A stretch of DNA of 64,000 bases from Desulfobulbaceae bacterium (GCA_003508005.1 DNUE01000058.1:115117-179116), one strand, 5' to 3'; numbered from the stretch's first letter, positions 1 through 9,472 are shown. Program-made: numbers and translations. The notes: a model not told the origin generated them from the letters alone.

Positions 1-2
1 TC

Positions 3-1079
3 TTCATCGACGAGCTCGACGCCCTGGGCAAGGCGAGGGGGATCGGCGGTTACGGCGGCCACGACGAACGGGAGCAGACCCTGAACCAATTGCTGGTGGA
101 GATGGACGGCTTCGACTCCAACATCGGCGTCATCCTCATGGCCGCCACCAACCGGCCGGAGGTGCTGGACCCTGCCCTGCTGCGGCCGGGCCGCTTTGAC
201 CGGCAGGTCCTGGTGGACCGGCCGGACAAGGAAGGGCGCCGGAAGATCCTGGAGGTCCACCTGCAGAAAATAACAAAGGTGGGCGAACTGGACTTGGAGC
301 GCCTGGCATCGATGACCGCCGGCATGGTTGGTGCGGATCTGGCCAACCTGGTCAACGAAGCCACCCTGCTCGCCGTGCGCGGGAAGCAAGAAAAAGTTGG
401 CATGGCGCAGTTCGAGGAGGCGGTGGAGCGGATTGTCGCCGGCCTGGAAAAGAAAAACCGTCTGATCAACCCCAAGGAGCGGACTATCGTCGCCTACCAC
501 GAACTCGGCCACGCCCTCGTTTCCATGTCCCTGCCGGATACCGATCCGGTGCAGAAAATCACCATCGTGCCCAGGGGCATCGCAGCGCTCGGCTACACCA
601 TGCAGCTGCCCACCGAGGATCGCTACCTGATGAGCAAAACCGAACTGCTGAACAAAATCGCCGTCCTCCTTGGGGGCCGGGCCGCAGAACAGACCGTGCT
701 CGACGAGATCTCCACCGGCGCGCACAACGATCTGGCCAGGGCCACGGACATCGCCCGCTCCATGATTCTCGAATACGGCATGAGTGACACCTTGGGCCAA
801 GTCTATCTCAAGGGAGAGCCCAAGGCCCAGTTTCTCCAGCCAGGGCTCTCCCAGCGTGGTGACTACAGCGAGGAGACCTCCCGCCGGATCGACGAGGAGA
901 TCAGAAAAATCATTGACGAGCAGTACCAGGTGGCCCTGGCCATCCTCCAACAACGCCGGGAAACCATCGAGCGGGCGGTGCAGGTCCTGCTGAAGCAGGA
1001 AAAAATCTCCGGCGACGAGCTGAAGCAGATCATGGCGGGGGATACGCTAACGCCGCAGAATGCCCCGCCACAGATTTGA
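3..1079 (+). CDS. ftsH: FtsH-type membrane AAA+ zinc metalloprotease (5'-truncated)
   Basis: The frame is already open at the left edge and begins inside the AAA+ module at Walker B (FIDELDALG), so the membrane segments and Walker A lie outside the window. The second region of homology with its arginine fingers (LLRPGRFDRQ) follows. The M41 peptidase domain then carries the zinc site HELGH, and NDLARATDIA holds the likely third, aspartate ligand. The family degrades misfolded membrane proteins and short-lived regulators as an ATP-driven hexamer at the inner membrane. HELGH replaces the more usual HEAGH, but both histidines and the catalytic Glu are kept. It ends 6 bp from a convergent gene. 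The identity is secure; only the N-terminal half is unseen. Confidence 0.95.
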   Translation, partial: FIDELDALGKARGIGGYGGHDEREQTLNQLLVEMDGFDSNIGVILMAATNRPEVLDPALLRPGRFDRQVLVDRPDKEGRRKILEVHLQKITKVGELDLERLASMTAGMVGADLANLVNEATLLAVRGKQEKVGMAQFEEAVERIVAGLEKKNRLINPKERTIVAYHELGHALVSMSLPDTDPVQKITIVPRGIAALGYTMQLPTEDRYLMSKTELLNKIAVLLGGRAAEQTVLDEISTGAHNDLARATDIARSMILEYGMSDTLGQVYLKGEPKAQFLQPGLSQRGDYSEETSRRIDEEIRKIIDEQYQVALAILQQRRETIERAVQVLLKQEKISGDELKQIMAGDTLTPQNAPPQI

Positions 1080-1085
1080 AAACGA

Positions 1086-1442
1086 TCAGGGCAGCTTGTA
1101 TTCCAGGATCTGCTCAGGGGAGATGGTGATCGTTTCGGAGACCACCTCCCGGCCGTCCTTCATGATCACCAGCCGGTGCTCCCCCCTCGGCACCAGGAGG
1201 GTAAAAGGGGTCCGGTCCCGGAACTGCTCCCTGACCACCTGGTTTTCATCGCAGGTGTCCAGTTGGCAATCGATGGTCTTGTCCAGGCATTCGCTCTCGA
1301 TGGACACGCACACCCCCTGCCGATCGCCGATGAAGGTGATGCCGCCCATCTGTTCCTCGCCCAGACCGGTGCTGGGCGGAAGCCAGGTGAGGAGTGCGAG
1401 AAAAAGCCAAACGAGCTGCCTGGGGATGGAGTGAATGCGCAT
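1086..1442 (-). CDS. small exported protein of unknown function
   Basis: 118 residues with a clear signal peptide (hydrophobic stretch from about residue 9 to 22, then GLGEEQ). The mature part has four cysteines (CVSIESEC, CQLDTC), suggesting disulfides in the periplasm. Its end resembles a PEGA-like beta domain: TPFTLLVPRGEHRLVI followed by a short strand-rich tail. The start is well supported: an AAAGGAGG Shine-Dalgarno lies 5 bases before the ATG. It converges on ftsH and is divergent from the next gene. I do not recognise a specific family, so function is unknown; periplasmic location is the only inference I would make. Confidence 0.7.
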   Translation of the reverse strand: MRIHSIPRQLVWLFLALLTWLPPSTGLGEEQMGGITFIGDRQGVCVSIESECLDKTIDCQLDTCDENQVVREQFRDRTPFTLLVPRGEHRLVIMKDGREVVSETITISPEQILEYKLP

Positions 1443-1619
1443 GGTTGCCTCCTTTCGTGTGGCGCTGAGAGGGTACGCAAAACCAGCATTTTCGTTTATT
1501 ATATGCCGGCTGTCCGGGACGTGTCAAAAACGGCCCCGGCCGATTTCTGTTGCGGTTTGCGGAAAATCAGCCGCTTTTTTTTGTCACGGTCCTTGAAAAT
1601 ATATCCCGTCTGAGACCGT

Positions 1620-2822
1620 ATGGCAATAACAGTACGCTTTAATCATCCGTTCAACCCAACCATTTCCCGGCTCGCCTCTCTCGCCGTGGTGCTCCTGCTC
1701 TGCCTGCATACCTTTGGCTTGGCCGCAGCCGATCAGGAATCGCCCGACAAGGAGAACCCTTTTGCCGGCTCGCGGTTCACCGCCGAACCCGGCAAGGTGA
1801 GGGAGGGTGAAACCATTGTCTACACTCTGGCCGTCCGGGCCGGCGGCAACGAAATCCCCCAACGGATATCGGTATTGTTTCGCCCTCCCAGCCAGGTCAT
1901 GCTTGTTTCCGCATCCCCGCCTATGGTGTATCGGGAGGAATACCACCGGGAGCTGATCTGGGAGGGGGAGATCATCCCGGAACAGGACCTCATCTTCACC
2001 ATCACCATGGTGACCATGCCGGACAGCGCCCGCATCGGGACCCTGCCCGCAAATGCCGGCATCACCTGGCGGCCCATGGGCAGGGAATGGGAGACGGCCG
2101 GCCACTGGCTCTACAACGAAACAAAAATCGGCTCAAAGCTCACCCCGAATCTCAATGTCCTGCCCAACGGGATGGGCATCGGCAAGGTGGAGATTGTCCT
2201 CCTGGGCTATCTGATTGGCGGATCATTGCTCATCTTCTCCATCCCCTGGCTCATCCTGCGGAGAGAGAAGCAGCGCCGGGCCGGCAAGCCGGAAGGGTCA
2301 AACGCTGAAAAGGGGATCGAAAAAAAATTTCTGTTCGCGATGTCCTTTGCCTTCGTGTGCACCCTGGGGGTCTTCCATCTTATGTGTGTTATCGCCCTGG
2401 AAGATATCCGCAGGTTTGTCGCCTATGAGAAAGTCTCCTGTACCATTCTGGACACACAAATCGCCTCGCACGAGAGCAGCTCCTCCTCCCGGGGCGGTGG
2501 CCCCGGCCCCAGGAGCCCGAGCACCACTACCGTATACAATGACCCCCTGGTGGCGGTACGCTACCTGGCCGAAGGCGGCGAGATCATCGCAGTAGGTTCG
2601 CCCCGGCCGACCGCCATGCTCTCGCCTTTGGCTAAATATGCCCTTCGGGAACTCGCCCGGTATGAACGGGGCAAGTCCTATCCTTGCTGGTACGACCCGA
2701 GGGAGCCGGAAAGCTTCGTCCTCGCCCGGGGGGTCTCCTGGGGATGGTACCTCCTGGGCGCCGGCCCCCTGATCCTCCTTTACTTTCTCGGGCGGTACTT
2801 CTTGAGAAGACTGAAAGAGTGA
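1620..2822 (+). CDS. DUF3592-like membrane protein with exported N-terminal domain
   Basis: 400 residues. An N-terminal signal/anchor (about residues 17-38) is followed by an extracytoplasmic beta-rich part of about 150 residues (FTAEPGKVREGETIVYTLAV, resembling DUF11/CARDB-type strands). A first membrane segment near residue 190-213 and a second near 240-260 follow. The loop after them holds a Ser/Gly-rich patch and the DUF3592 hallmark of a CWYDPREP motif before a last membrane helix (GWYLLGAGPLILLYFL). DUF3592 proteins have no agreed function. The ATG has only a weak Shine-Dalgarno. The fusion of a secreted domain to DUF3592 is the unusual point. The DUF3592 assignment rests on the CWYDP pattern and the membrane layout. 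Confidence 0.65.
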   Translation: MAITVRFNHPFNPTISRLASLAVVLLLCLHTFGLAAADQESPDKENPFAGSRFTAEPGKVREGETIVYTLAVRAGGNEIPQRISVLFRPPSQVMLVSASPPMVYREEYHRELIWEGEIIPEQDLIFTITMVTMPDSARIGTLPANAGITWRPMGREWETAGHWLYNETKIGSKLTPNLNVLPNGMGIGKVEIVLLGYLIGGSLLIFSIPWLILRREKQRRAGKPEGSNAEKGIEKKFLFAMSFAFVCTLGVFHLMCVIALEDIRRFVAYEKVSCTILDTQIASHESSSSSRGGGPGPRSPSTTTVYNDPLVAVRYLAEGGEIIAVGSPRPTAMLSPLAKYALRELARYERGKSYPCWYDPREPESFVLARGVSWGWYLLGAGPLILLYFLGRYFLRRLKE

Positions 2823-2960
2823 TCGGCTGCCCGCTCCCATTTCCCGCTCGTTGTTTCAGCCGAGAAGAGGTATACTTCCGCATACATTTCCGCCGCTTCG
2901 CCGCTGTATACTGCACCCGGCATCGCCGGATATAACTATCTCAACCAGTTCGAAGAGTTC

Positions 2961-3977
2961 ATGGATAAGACCGTCTCGCTGATTATCCCGGTCAAATACC
3001 CCAACCAATTCTTGCAGCAATGCCTGGAAAGCATTGCCTGCTGCAGCCCTCCGCCGCTGGAGGTCATTGTTGTGCTTGATGGCGGTACGGACCAGGCGGC
3101 TCCTGAGACCGGCCTGAAAAACCTCCGGACAGTGATGCTCCCGGAAACCTGCGGGCCAAGCCGGGCGCGGAATATCGGGGCCCTGAATGCCTCCGGGGAC
3201 ATCCTGCTCTTTGTCGATTCCGACGTCATCCTGCCTCCGGATATTATCACCAGAATCAACAGGGGGTTTACCGCGGCTGAACCTCCTGACGCGGTGTTCG
3301 GTTCCTATGACGACAAGCCACCAGCGCAGGACACCGTATCGCAGTATAAAAACCTGCTCAATCACTACGTGCACCAAACCTCGAACCCCAACGCCTTCAC
3401 CTTCTGGACCGGCTGCGGGGCGATACTGCGAAGCCGCTTCCTTGAGGCGAAGGGATTCTGCGAAGACTATCGCCAGCCCTCCATCGAGGACATCGAACTC
3501 GGCTACCGGCTCAAAAAGGCCGGGGCAACCATTCTTCTTGACAAGACCATCCAGGTCACCCACCTGAAGCATTGGTCGCTCTCCGTACTGTTGCGGACGG
3601 ATTTTTTTCAGCGGGCAATTCCCTGGAGCCAACTGATCTTTCGCTCCGGTTCAATGAATAATGACATGAATATCAACATGACGGGGAGGCTGTCCGTTCT
3701 CCTGAGCTGGCTTATCGTCCTGATGCTGTGCCTTGCCCCGGTCAATTTCTATTTTGCCGTTGGCTCGGCTTTCTCATTTACCCTGTTCCTCTTTATGAAC
3801 AGGGATATATTCCTTTTCTTCAGCAGAAAAAGGGGGTGGTGGTTCATGACGCGGACCATCCCCCTGCATTTTCTCTATTTTCTCTCCAGCGGCCTTGCCT
3901 TTGGGATGGTCCTGGTCCAGCACCTGCTCCGCGGCATACCCGGTTCAGAACGAAACAAGACGGCTGCAGCCGGATAG
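2961..3977 (+). CDS. family 2 glycosyltransferase with C-terminal membrane segments
   Basis: 338 residues. A GT-A fold starts with SLIIPVKYPNQFL and ECs of the GT2 type: nucleotide-binding VIVVLDGGTD, then GPSRARNIGA, then the metal-binding DXD in LLFVDSDV. The catalytic region (SIEDIELGYRLKKAGA) matches GT2 enzymes. After residue about 235 there are two or three membrane helices (LSVLLSWLIVLMLCLA, YFAVGSAFSFTLFLFM and one near the C terminus), so it acts at the inner membrane. It probably adds a sugar to a lipid-linked intermediate in surface-polysaccharide assembly. It is the first gene of a tightly packed sugar locus; the next gene starts 8 bases after its stop. Donor and acceptor cannot be read from the sequence. 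Confidence 0.85.
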   Translation: MDKTVSLIIPVKYPNQFLQQCLESIACCSPPPLEVIVVLDGGTDQAAPETGLKNLRTVMLPETCGPSRARNIGALNASGDILLFVDSDVILPPDIITRINRGFTAAEPPDAVFGSYDDKPPAQDTVSQYKNLLNHYVHQTSNPNAFTFWTGCGAILRSRFLEAKGFCEDYRQPSIEDIELGYRLKKAGATILLDKTIQVTHLKHWSLSVLLRTDFFQRAIPWSQLIFRSGSMNNDMNINMTGRLSVLLSWLIVLMLCLAPVNFYFAVGSAFSFTLFLFMNRDIFLFFSRKRGWWFMTRTIPLHFLYFLSSGLAFGMVLVQHLLRGIPGSERNKTAAAG

Positions 3978-3985
3978 TTCCTTTC

Positions 3986-4993
3986 ATGGCCATCACCAAT
4001 CGATCCCTTTCGTCCCCACCTCTCAGCATCGGAATGCCCGTGCACAACGGCGAAAATTTCCTTGCCGCTGCTCTTGACTCCCTGCTCTCCCAGACCTTCG
4101 GCGACTTCGAGCTGATAATCAGCGACAATGCGTCTACCGATGCCACACCGGAAATCTGCCGTGCCTATGCCGCCAGGGACAGCCGCGTGCGCTGCCTGCG
4201 CCAACCGGAAAATGCCGGGGCCGCGGCAAACTTTCGCCGGGCTTTCCATGCCGGCAGCAGCCAGTACTTTAAATGGGCCGCACACGACGACCTGCACGCC
4301 CCGGACTACTTGCAGCAATGCCTGGAGGTACTGGAACACGACGAAAAGACCGTCCTCTGCCATTCCCAGGTCGAAGTAATCGATGAAAACGGCCTGACAA
4401 TCCGCTACGACCCCGTCGAGACGCAAAACCTTGACTCAGAACTGCCATCGGAACGATTCAGCGCCCTGATCCGGTCCGACCTCGACAATTACGAAGTCTT
4501 CGGCGTAATCCGCCGGCAAGTGCTGGCAAAGACCCCGCTGATTGCCGGCTACATCGCCTCCGACCGGCCCCTGCGGGCGGAACTCGGCCTGCGCGGAAAA
4601 TTCCGTGTCCTGGAGAATCCGCTGTTCCGCAGCCGGGACCACCGGGCCAGATCGATTCGTCTTTTTTCCGCCCATCATCGCCGGGGCCATTGGTTTGATC
4701 CGCGGCGCCGGGGCAGAATCGTCTTTCCCCACTGGCGAATTCTGGCAGAATATTATAAAAGTATTGGCCGGGTTGACGGGCTCTCCGCAGCCGAAAAACT
4801 GAAGAGTCGGCTGGCCCTTCTGCGCTGGCCCGCAGTTCACCAGAACTGGGCGAGGCTCCTTGCCGATCCCCTCCTCGCCATTTTTCCGGGCATGGAAGGG
4901 ATGCTGATCCGGGGCGGGAATCTGCTGAAGGAAAGCGGCAGGGGGGCAAACCACAATATTCAATCAGGACGAAAACGTACACCTGAGACATGA
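3986..4993 (+). CDS. family 2 glycosyltransferase
   Basis: 335 residues from the ATG at 3986; the frame is open further upstream but overlaps the previous gene, and homology begins only at LSIGMPVHNGENFL. GT2 landmarks: IGMPVHNGENFLAAALDSLL, the donor site ISDNASTDATPEICRAYA, and FKWAAHDDL, where the usual DXD is an HDD variant. No convincing membrane helix, so it is probably a soluble or peripheral cytoplasmic enzyme. It overlaps the start of the cytidylyltransferase gene by 4 bases (ATGA), implying translational coupling in the polysaccharide operon. Sugar specificity is unknown. Confidence 0.85.
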   Translation: MAITNRSLSSPPLSIGMPVHNGENFLAAALDSLLSQTFGDFELIISDNASTDATPEICRAYAARDSRVRCLRQPENAGAAANFRRAFHAGSSQYFKWAAHDDLHAPDYLQQCLEVLEHDEKTVLCHSQVEVIDENGLTIRYDPVETQNLDSELPSERFSALIRSDLDNYEVFGVIRRQVLAKTPLIAGYIASDRPLRAELGLRGKFRVLENPLFRSRDHRARSIRLFSAHHRRGHWFDPRRRGRIVFPHWRILAEYYKSIGRVDGLSAAEKLKSRLALLRWPAVHQNWARLLADPLLAIFPGMEGMLIRGGNLLKESGRGANHNIQSGRKRTPET

Positions 4994-5766
4994 GAGTCGT
5001 CATCCTGGCCGGAGGAAAAGGCCGCCGCATATGCGCGGAAAGCACGAACCTGCCCAAGCCGCTCGTCCCCATTGGCGGGACACCGGTTATTTGTCATATC
5101 ATCCGGTATTTTCAGGAGTTCGGCTGCGATAATTTTATAATTGCCGTCGGCTACCAGTCCGAGCAGATCATCAACACTTTGCAGAAACATCTTGAACCGG
5201 TTGCGCGCATAGACGATGATTCAGAAACAGGCAGGTCCGTCACCCTTTGCTCGCAAACGGACGGCCTGCGGGTCAGGCTTGTCGAAACAGGGCCCGACAC
5301 CAATACAGGCGGCCGTATCAAGCGGCTCGCCCCTTTCCTGGAGCAACAGCCCTTTTTTCTTGCATGGTGCGACGGCCTGTCCGATATCCGACTCGACGCC
5401 ATGCTTGCCTTTCACCGGGCGCACGGCCGCCTGGTTACGGTTGCCGCCGTCCATCCCTTCTCCCGTTTCGGCATCATGGAACTTTCGGGTGACGAAGTAA
5501 CCGGCTTTTATGAAAAACCGCGCATGATCGATACCTGGATCAACAGCGGCTACGCCATTGTTGAACCGGGCGCCCTGGAATATATTGGCGGCGACGCGGA
5601 CCACTGGGAACTGGGACCGCTCAGCCGGCTGCTCCGTGACCATCAGCTCATGGCCTGGCGCCATGAGGGAAGCTGGCAGTGCATGGATACCATGAGTGAC
5701 TGGGAATACCTCGAGCACCTTTGGGTTACCGGTTCCGCCTTCTGGATGACCTTGCAGGACCGATGA
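4990..5766 (+). CDS. rfbF: glucose-1-phosphate cytidylyltransferase-like nucleotidyltransferase
   Basis: 258 residues, the length typical of RfbF (about 257). It starts with the nucleotidyltransferase signature VVILAGGKGRR and the KPLVPIGGTPV block. The VRLVETGPDTNTGGRIKRL segment and FLAWCDGLSD are characteristic of RfbF rather than RmlA. RfbF makes CDP-glucose from CTP and glucose-1-phosphate, the entry point to CDP-linked deoxy or branched sugars. The glycine-rich loop reads GGKGRRICAES, slightly off the common GGLGTRL. It overlaps both neighbours by 4 bases. An rfbG-like dehydratase or rfbH is not obvious here except for the downstream SDR, so the final sugar is not defined. The alternative is another NDP-sugar pyrophosphorylase. 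Confidence 0.82.
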   Translation: MRVVILAGGKGRRICAESTNLPKPLVPIGGTPVICHIIRYFQEFGCDNFIIAVGYQSEQIINTLQKHLEPVARIDDDSETGRSVTLCSQTDGLRVRLVETGPDTNTGGRIKRLAPFLEQQPFFLAWCDGLSDIRLDAMLAFHRAHGRLVTVAAVHPFSRFGIMELSGDEVTGFYEKPRMIDTWINSGYAIVEPGALEYIGGDADHWELGPLSRLLRDHQLMAWRHEGSWQCMDTMSDWEYLEHLWVTGSAFWMTLQDR

Positions 5767-6785
5767 AAATCCTCGTAACCGGCCATCAGGGCTATATCGG
5801 CTCCCTTCTCGTCCCGCTCCTTACCGGGATCGGCCACCAGGTGCGAGGGCTGGACAGCAACCTGTACGAAAGCTCCCTGTTCGGCTCGGCCCCACCTCCG
5901 GTGCCTTCTCTCCGCAAGGACATCCGCGAAACGACCCTTGAGGATGTCAGCGGCTGCGACGCGGTCATCCACCTGGCGGGCCTGTCCAACGATCCCTTGG
6001 GTGATCTTGATCCGCAACTGACCCTTGCAATCAACTACCTCGCCTCGGCCAGGCTGGCGGAACTGTCGAAACAGGCCGGGGTCCGGCGTTTTCTCTTCGC
6101 CTCTTCCTGCAGCGTTTACGGCGCTTCCGGGTCGGAATTTCTTAACGAATTGTCCCCAATCAATCCGGTCACCCCCTACGCCCACTCAAAATACCTGGCG
6201 GAGCAGCACCTTGCCGGCATGGCGGACACTGACTTCTGCCCCACCAGCCTGCGGTTTGCCACCGCGCACGGCTTTTCCCCCCGCATCCGCTTTGACCTGG
6301 TAGTGAACAATCTGGCTGCCTGGGCCTATACGACCGGCAGGGTCTATATCAAAAGCGACGGCACGCCATGGCGCCCCTTCGTGCACGTGGATGACATCTG
6401 CCGGGCTTTTGCGGCCGTCCTTGAAGCCCCGACCGATGCCGTCCATAAGCAGGTGTTCAACGTCGGCGAAACGGGGGAAAATTATCAGATCCGCCACGTC
6501 GCCGAAGAGGTCCGCCAGGCCGTGCCGGGCTGCCGTGTGGAATATGCGCCGGACGGCGGGCCGGACAAACGGTGCTACCGCGTTTCCTGCGAGCGTATTT
6601 TTTCGGCGCTCCCCTCCTTCAGGCCGCAATGGACGGTCAGGGAATCGATCCGCGACCTGCTGCACTGGTATGCCGCCCTTGGGCTCAAGGCGGACGAATT
6701 CGAGGGATCGAAATACAGCCGGATTGCCCATCTCAAGGAACTGATCCGAACCGGCCAGCTGGATCGGACTCTGCGCTGGGTCTGA
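5763..6785 (+). CDS. NAD-dependent nucleotide-sugar epimerase/dehydratase (extended SDR)
   Basis: 340 residues from the ATG at 5763, which overlaps the rfbF stop. Rossmann motif GHQGYIGS at residues 7-14. The SDR active site is complete: serines in FASSCSVYG and YAHSK (Tyr-X3-Lys). WRPFVHVDDICRAF and FNVGETGENY are standard extended-SDR substrate-side motifs. It probably acts on the CDP-sugar made by the preceding enzyme, as a 4,6-dehydratase or an epimerase; sequence alone does not separate the two. The order rfbF - SDR - C-methyltransferase suggests synthesis of a branched (C-methylated) deoxyhexose. Confidence 0.85.
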   Translation: MKILVTGHQGYIGSLLVPLLTGIGHQVRGLDSNLYESSLFGSAPPPVPSLRKDIRETTLEDVSGCDAVIHLAGLSNDPLGDLDPQLTLAINYLASARLAELSKQAGVRRFLFASSCSVYGASGSEFLNELSPINPVTPYAHSKYLAEQHLAGMADTDFCPTSLRFATAHGFSPRIRFDLVVNNLAAWAYTTGRVYIKSDGTPWRPFVHVDDICRAFAAVLEAPTDAVHKQVFNVGETGENYQIRHVAEEVRQAVPGCRVEYAPDGGPDKRCYRVSCERIFSALPSFRPQWTVRESIRDLLHWYAALGLKADEFEGSKYSRIAHLKELIRTGQLDRTLRWV

Positions 6786-6800
6786 ACCGGCCGGAAAAAA

Positions 6801-8042
6801 ATGCAACCCACCGGATATTCCATTGAGCCAGCGTGCCGCTCCTGCAAGGGAGCGCATCTGGAACCCATCCTCTCCTATGGCCTATCCCCCATCGCCGACC
6901 GGCTGCTGACCGCAGCGCAGCTCGACGGACTGGAGCTGCTGGTTCCCATGACCCTGGCCTGGTGCCAGGACTGCAGCCTGCTCCAGCTCAGGGAATCTGT
7001 TGACCCGGAGATCCTTTTCCAGGACGAATACCCCTATTTTTCCTCGGTATCCACCTCCTATCTCCGCCATGCCGGTACCTACGCCGAGGAGATATGTTCG
7101 CGCCGTCCACTGTCCCCCGCAAGCCTGGTCATGGAGATTGCCTGCAATGACGGCTATATGCTGTCCAATTTCAGGAAGCGGCGCATTCCGGTCCTGGGGA
7201 TCGATCCTGCCGACGGTCCGGCCCGGGCCGCCCGGGCAAAAGGAATCCAGGTGCTGAACGAATTTTTTACGGCGGCACTGGCGACCAGACTGGCCCGGGA
7301 ACAGCGATCTCCCGATGTCCTTATCGCCAACAATGTCCTCGCCCATGTGCCTGACCCCAACGATCTGGTTCGCGGCGTTTCGCTCCTGCTCAAAGAAAAC
7401 GGCCTGCTTGCGGTGGAGGTCCCGTGGGTCGGAGACCTGCTCGCCAAGGCCGAGTTCGACACCGTCTATCACCAGCACTACTGCTACTTCTCCCTCATCG
7501 CCCTGGACCGCCTCTTCCGCCGCCACCGGCTCTATATCAATGAAGTACGGCAGGTCGACGTGCAGGGAGGGTCTCTGCGCCTGTTCGTCGAAAAACAAGA
7601 GCGGCCGGGTCCGGCCGTACAGAGGCTGCTGCGGATGGAACAGGAACAAAATCTTTTGCTTGCCCAACCCTACCATGAATTTGCCGAAAAGAGCGTTGCC
7701 ATCTGCTCCGCCCTGAGGAATCTGCTCGGGGAGCTCAGGAGGGAAGGCAAACGTGTTGCCGGCTACGGAGCCGCGGCCAAGGCGACGACCCTCATGCATT
7801 TCTGCGGCATAACCAGCGAGGACCTCCCGTGGCTGGTTGATCGTAACCCGATCAAGCATCATAAATTCATGGGCGGGAACCGTCTTCCCATTTTTCCGGT
7901 TGACAGGCTGCTGGCGGAGCAGCCCGACTATCTTCTCCTGTTCCCCTGGAACCTGGCCGAGGAAATTATGGGGGAACAGCAGGTATACCGGGAGCGCGGC
8001 GGTCGGTTCATCATTCCGGTTCCTTCCCCCAGGATTGTCTGA
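6801..8042 (+). CDS. NDP-sugar C-methyltransferase-type SAM enzyme
   Basis: 413 residues with the three-part layout of TylCIII-like sugar C-methyltransferases. An N-terminal zinc-binding domain has CRSCKG and CQDCSL cysteine pairs. A class I SAM-binding core has motif I VMEIACNDGYML and GIDPADG. A C-terminal domain carries GYGAAAKATTLMHF and DRNPIKHHKF. The family puts a methyl on C3 of a 4-keto nucleotide sugar. Position directly after rfbF and the SDR fits a CDP-linked branched sugar such as a 3-C-methyl deoxyhexose. The start at 6801 has a weak purine-rich Shine-Dalgarno. It is distinct from the two paralogues further down, which are shorter in the SAM domain. Confidence 0.83.
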   Translation: MQPTGYSIEPACRSCKGAHLEPILSYGLSPIADRLLTAAQLDGLELLVPMTLAWCQDCSLLQLRESVDPEILFQDEYPYFSSVSTSYLRHAGTYAEEICSRRPLSPASLVMEIACNDGYMLSNFRKRRIPVLGIDPADGPARAARAKGIQVLNEFFTAALATRLAREQRSPDVLIANNVLAHVPDPNDLVRGVSLLLKENGLLAVEVPWVGDLLAKAEFDTVYHQHYCYFSLIALDRLFRRHRLYINEVRQVDVQGGSLRLFVEKQERPGPAVQRLLRMEQEQNLLLAQPYHEFAEKSVAICSALRNLLGELRREGKRVAGYGAAAKATTLMHFCGITSEDLPWLVDRNPIKHHKFMGGNRLPIFPVDRLLAEQPDYLLLFPWNLAEEIMGEQQVYRERGGRFIIPVPSPRIV

Positions 8043-8044
8043 CC

Positions 8045-9472
8045 ATGCTCCTTGCGTGCAACAGATCGTGTATCGTTTCAATGCTTCTTGCCGTCCATTT
8101 CTCCCTTTGCGTTGCCGCCGCCACCGAATCGGTGCCGCACCAACCGGAATCTTCTTCCCTGCCGGGGCCCCTGGAATCGCAGATTCACTTCTGGTACGGA
8201 GACTCGCAGTTGTTCGGCTCGCCGGGCCTGGCACAGCGCTGGGTGAACATCCTCGGTCATGTTGATAAACCCGGTCAACTTGCTTCGGTCTTCTACAGCC
8301 TCAACGGAGCACCTGGTCGGCCGCTGGGGACCGGACCCGACTCTCGCCGACTTCCCGCGCCGGGCGACTTCAACATCGAACTGGATGCCCGCGATGTGCG
8401 GGATGGCCGCAATACCATCCGAGTCTGGACTTCCCCGGCGGAGGGCGGGGGCGAAGAGCAGGAAATCGATTTTGAATTCCGACAGCGCCCCTGGCCGCTG
8501 CCTACCACCGTAGACTGGTCCGCCACCGAAAATATCCAGGATGCCGTCCAGATTGTCGACGGGATGTGGCTGCTGACGGAAAAAGGACTGAGGACTGCGC
8601 CCGACCGGATCGGCTACGACCGAAGCCTTGCTCTTGGCGACCGAGACTGGTCCGGTTACGAGATCCTGGTGCCGGTTACCCCGCACGCCTTGGATACCTC
8701 GGCCTATGGGTCACCGGTGAGCCTCAGTCCAGGCTTCGGCCTAGTCTTGCACTGGAACGGCCACACCAGCACCCCTGTCAGGTGCGGCGAGCCGCATTGC
8801 GGCTGGCTGCCGGCCGGGGCCTTCCACTGGTACAATTTTCCGCGGGACAAACCTGGCGGACTGAACATCTCGACCGGACCTATCCTGGATCTCTCGGTGG
8901 CCTTTCCCTACGCGCTGACCCCGGGAACCACCTACCTGGTCCGGTCCCGGGTGGAACCCCTGCCCCTGCAAACTCTTTATTACCTCAAAATATGGAAAAA
9001 AGGCGAAAATGAGCCGCAAAACTGGTCCCTGCAGAGGACGTCCGACCGGAAAGATCCAGGCCACGGGGGCATCCTCCTTGTCGCCCATCATGTCGACCTG
9101 ACCATCGGCAATATCGAGATCCGGCCGGTAGCCATACCCTGGCCCGGACGTCTGCGCCAATACCTGGCCCTGGCCCCCCTGCTTTTAACCCTGGCGGCAG
9201 GGTTGCCTTTTCTCCTGCTGGTCAGAATCAGGGGGGAAACCGGCCGCCATAAGGCCGTATTCACTATCTGCTGCGCCGTGCCCGCCGCAATCATCTGCTT
9301 CGCGCTGGAACCGTATCTGCCCCAGGTATTGCGCCATCTTCCCCTCAGCGCCGGCATGGCCGCCCTGCTCTACTGGGGGTTTGACTTCCTCAAGGTGCTC
9401 TTCCCGGCGCTGGTCTGGATCATCCTCCTCCTGTACCTGATGCGCGGGGACAAGAGGGAGGCCATCGCATGA
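8045..9472 (+). CDS. exported/membrane protein of unknown function in the sugar locus
   Basis: 475 residues: signal peptide (about residues 6-26), a large extracytoplasmic part of roughly 330 residues, then three or four C-terminal membrane helices (YLALAPLLLTLAAGLPFLLL, AVFTICCAVPAAIICFAL, and one near FPALVWIILLLYLM). The outer part is beta-rich: NIELDARDVRDGRNTIRVW looks like an Ig-type strand pair. The stretch after IQDAVQIVDGMW resembles a concanavalin/laminin-G-like sandwich that could bind sugar. It starts 2 bases after the methyltransferase stop and overlaps the next gene by 4, so it belongs to the operon. A role in handling or sensing the polysaccharide is plausible but not shown. 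Confidence 0.6.
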   Translation: MLLACNRSCIVSMLLAVHFSLCVAAATESVPHQPESSSLPGPLESQIHFWYGDSQLFGSPGLAQRWVNILGHVDKPGQLASVFYSLNGAPGRPLGTGPDSRRLPAPGDFNIELDARDVRDGRNTIRVWTSPAEGGGEEQEIDFEFRQRPWPLPTTVDWSATENIQDAVQIVDGMWLLTEKGLRTAPDRIGYDRSLALGDRDWSGYEILVPVTPHALDTSAYGSPVSLSPGFGLVLHWNGHTSTPVRCGEPHCGWLPAGAFHWYNFPRDKPGGLNISTGPILDLSVAFPYALTPGTTYLVRSRVEPLPLQTLYYLKIWKKGENEPQNWSLQRTSDRKDPGHGGILLVAHHVDLTIGNIEIRPVAIPWPGRLRQYLALAPLLLTLAAGLPFLLLVRIRGETGRHKAVFTICCAVPAAIICFALEPYLPQVLRHLPLSAGMAALLYWGFDFLKVLFPALVWIILLLYLMRGDKREAIA

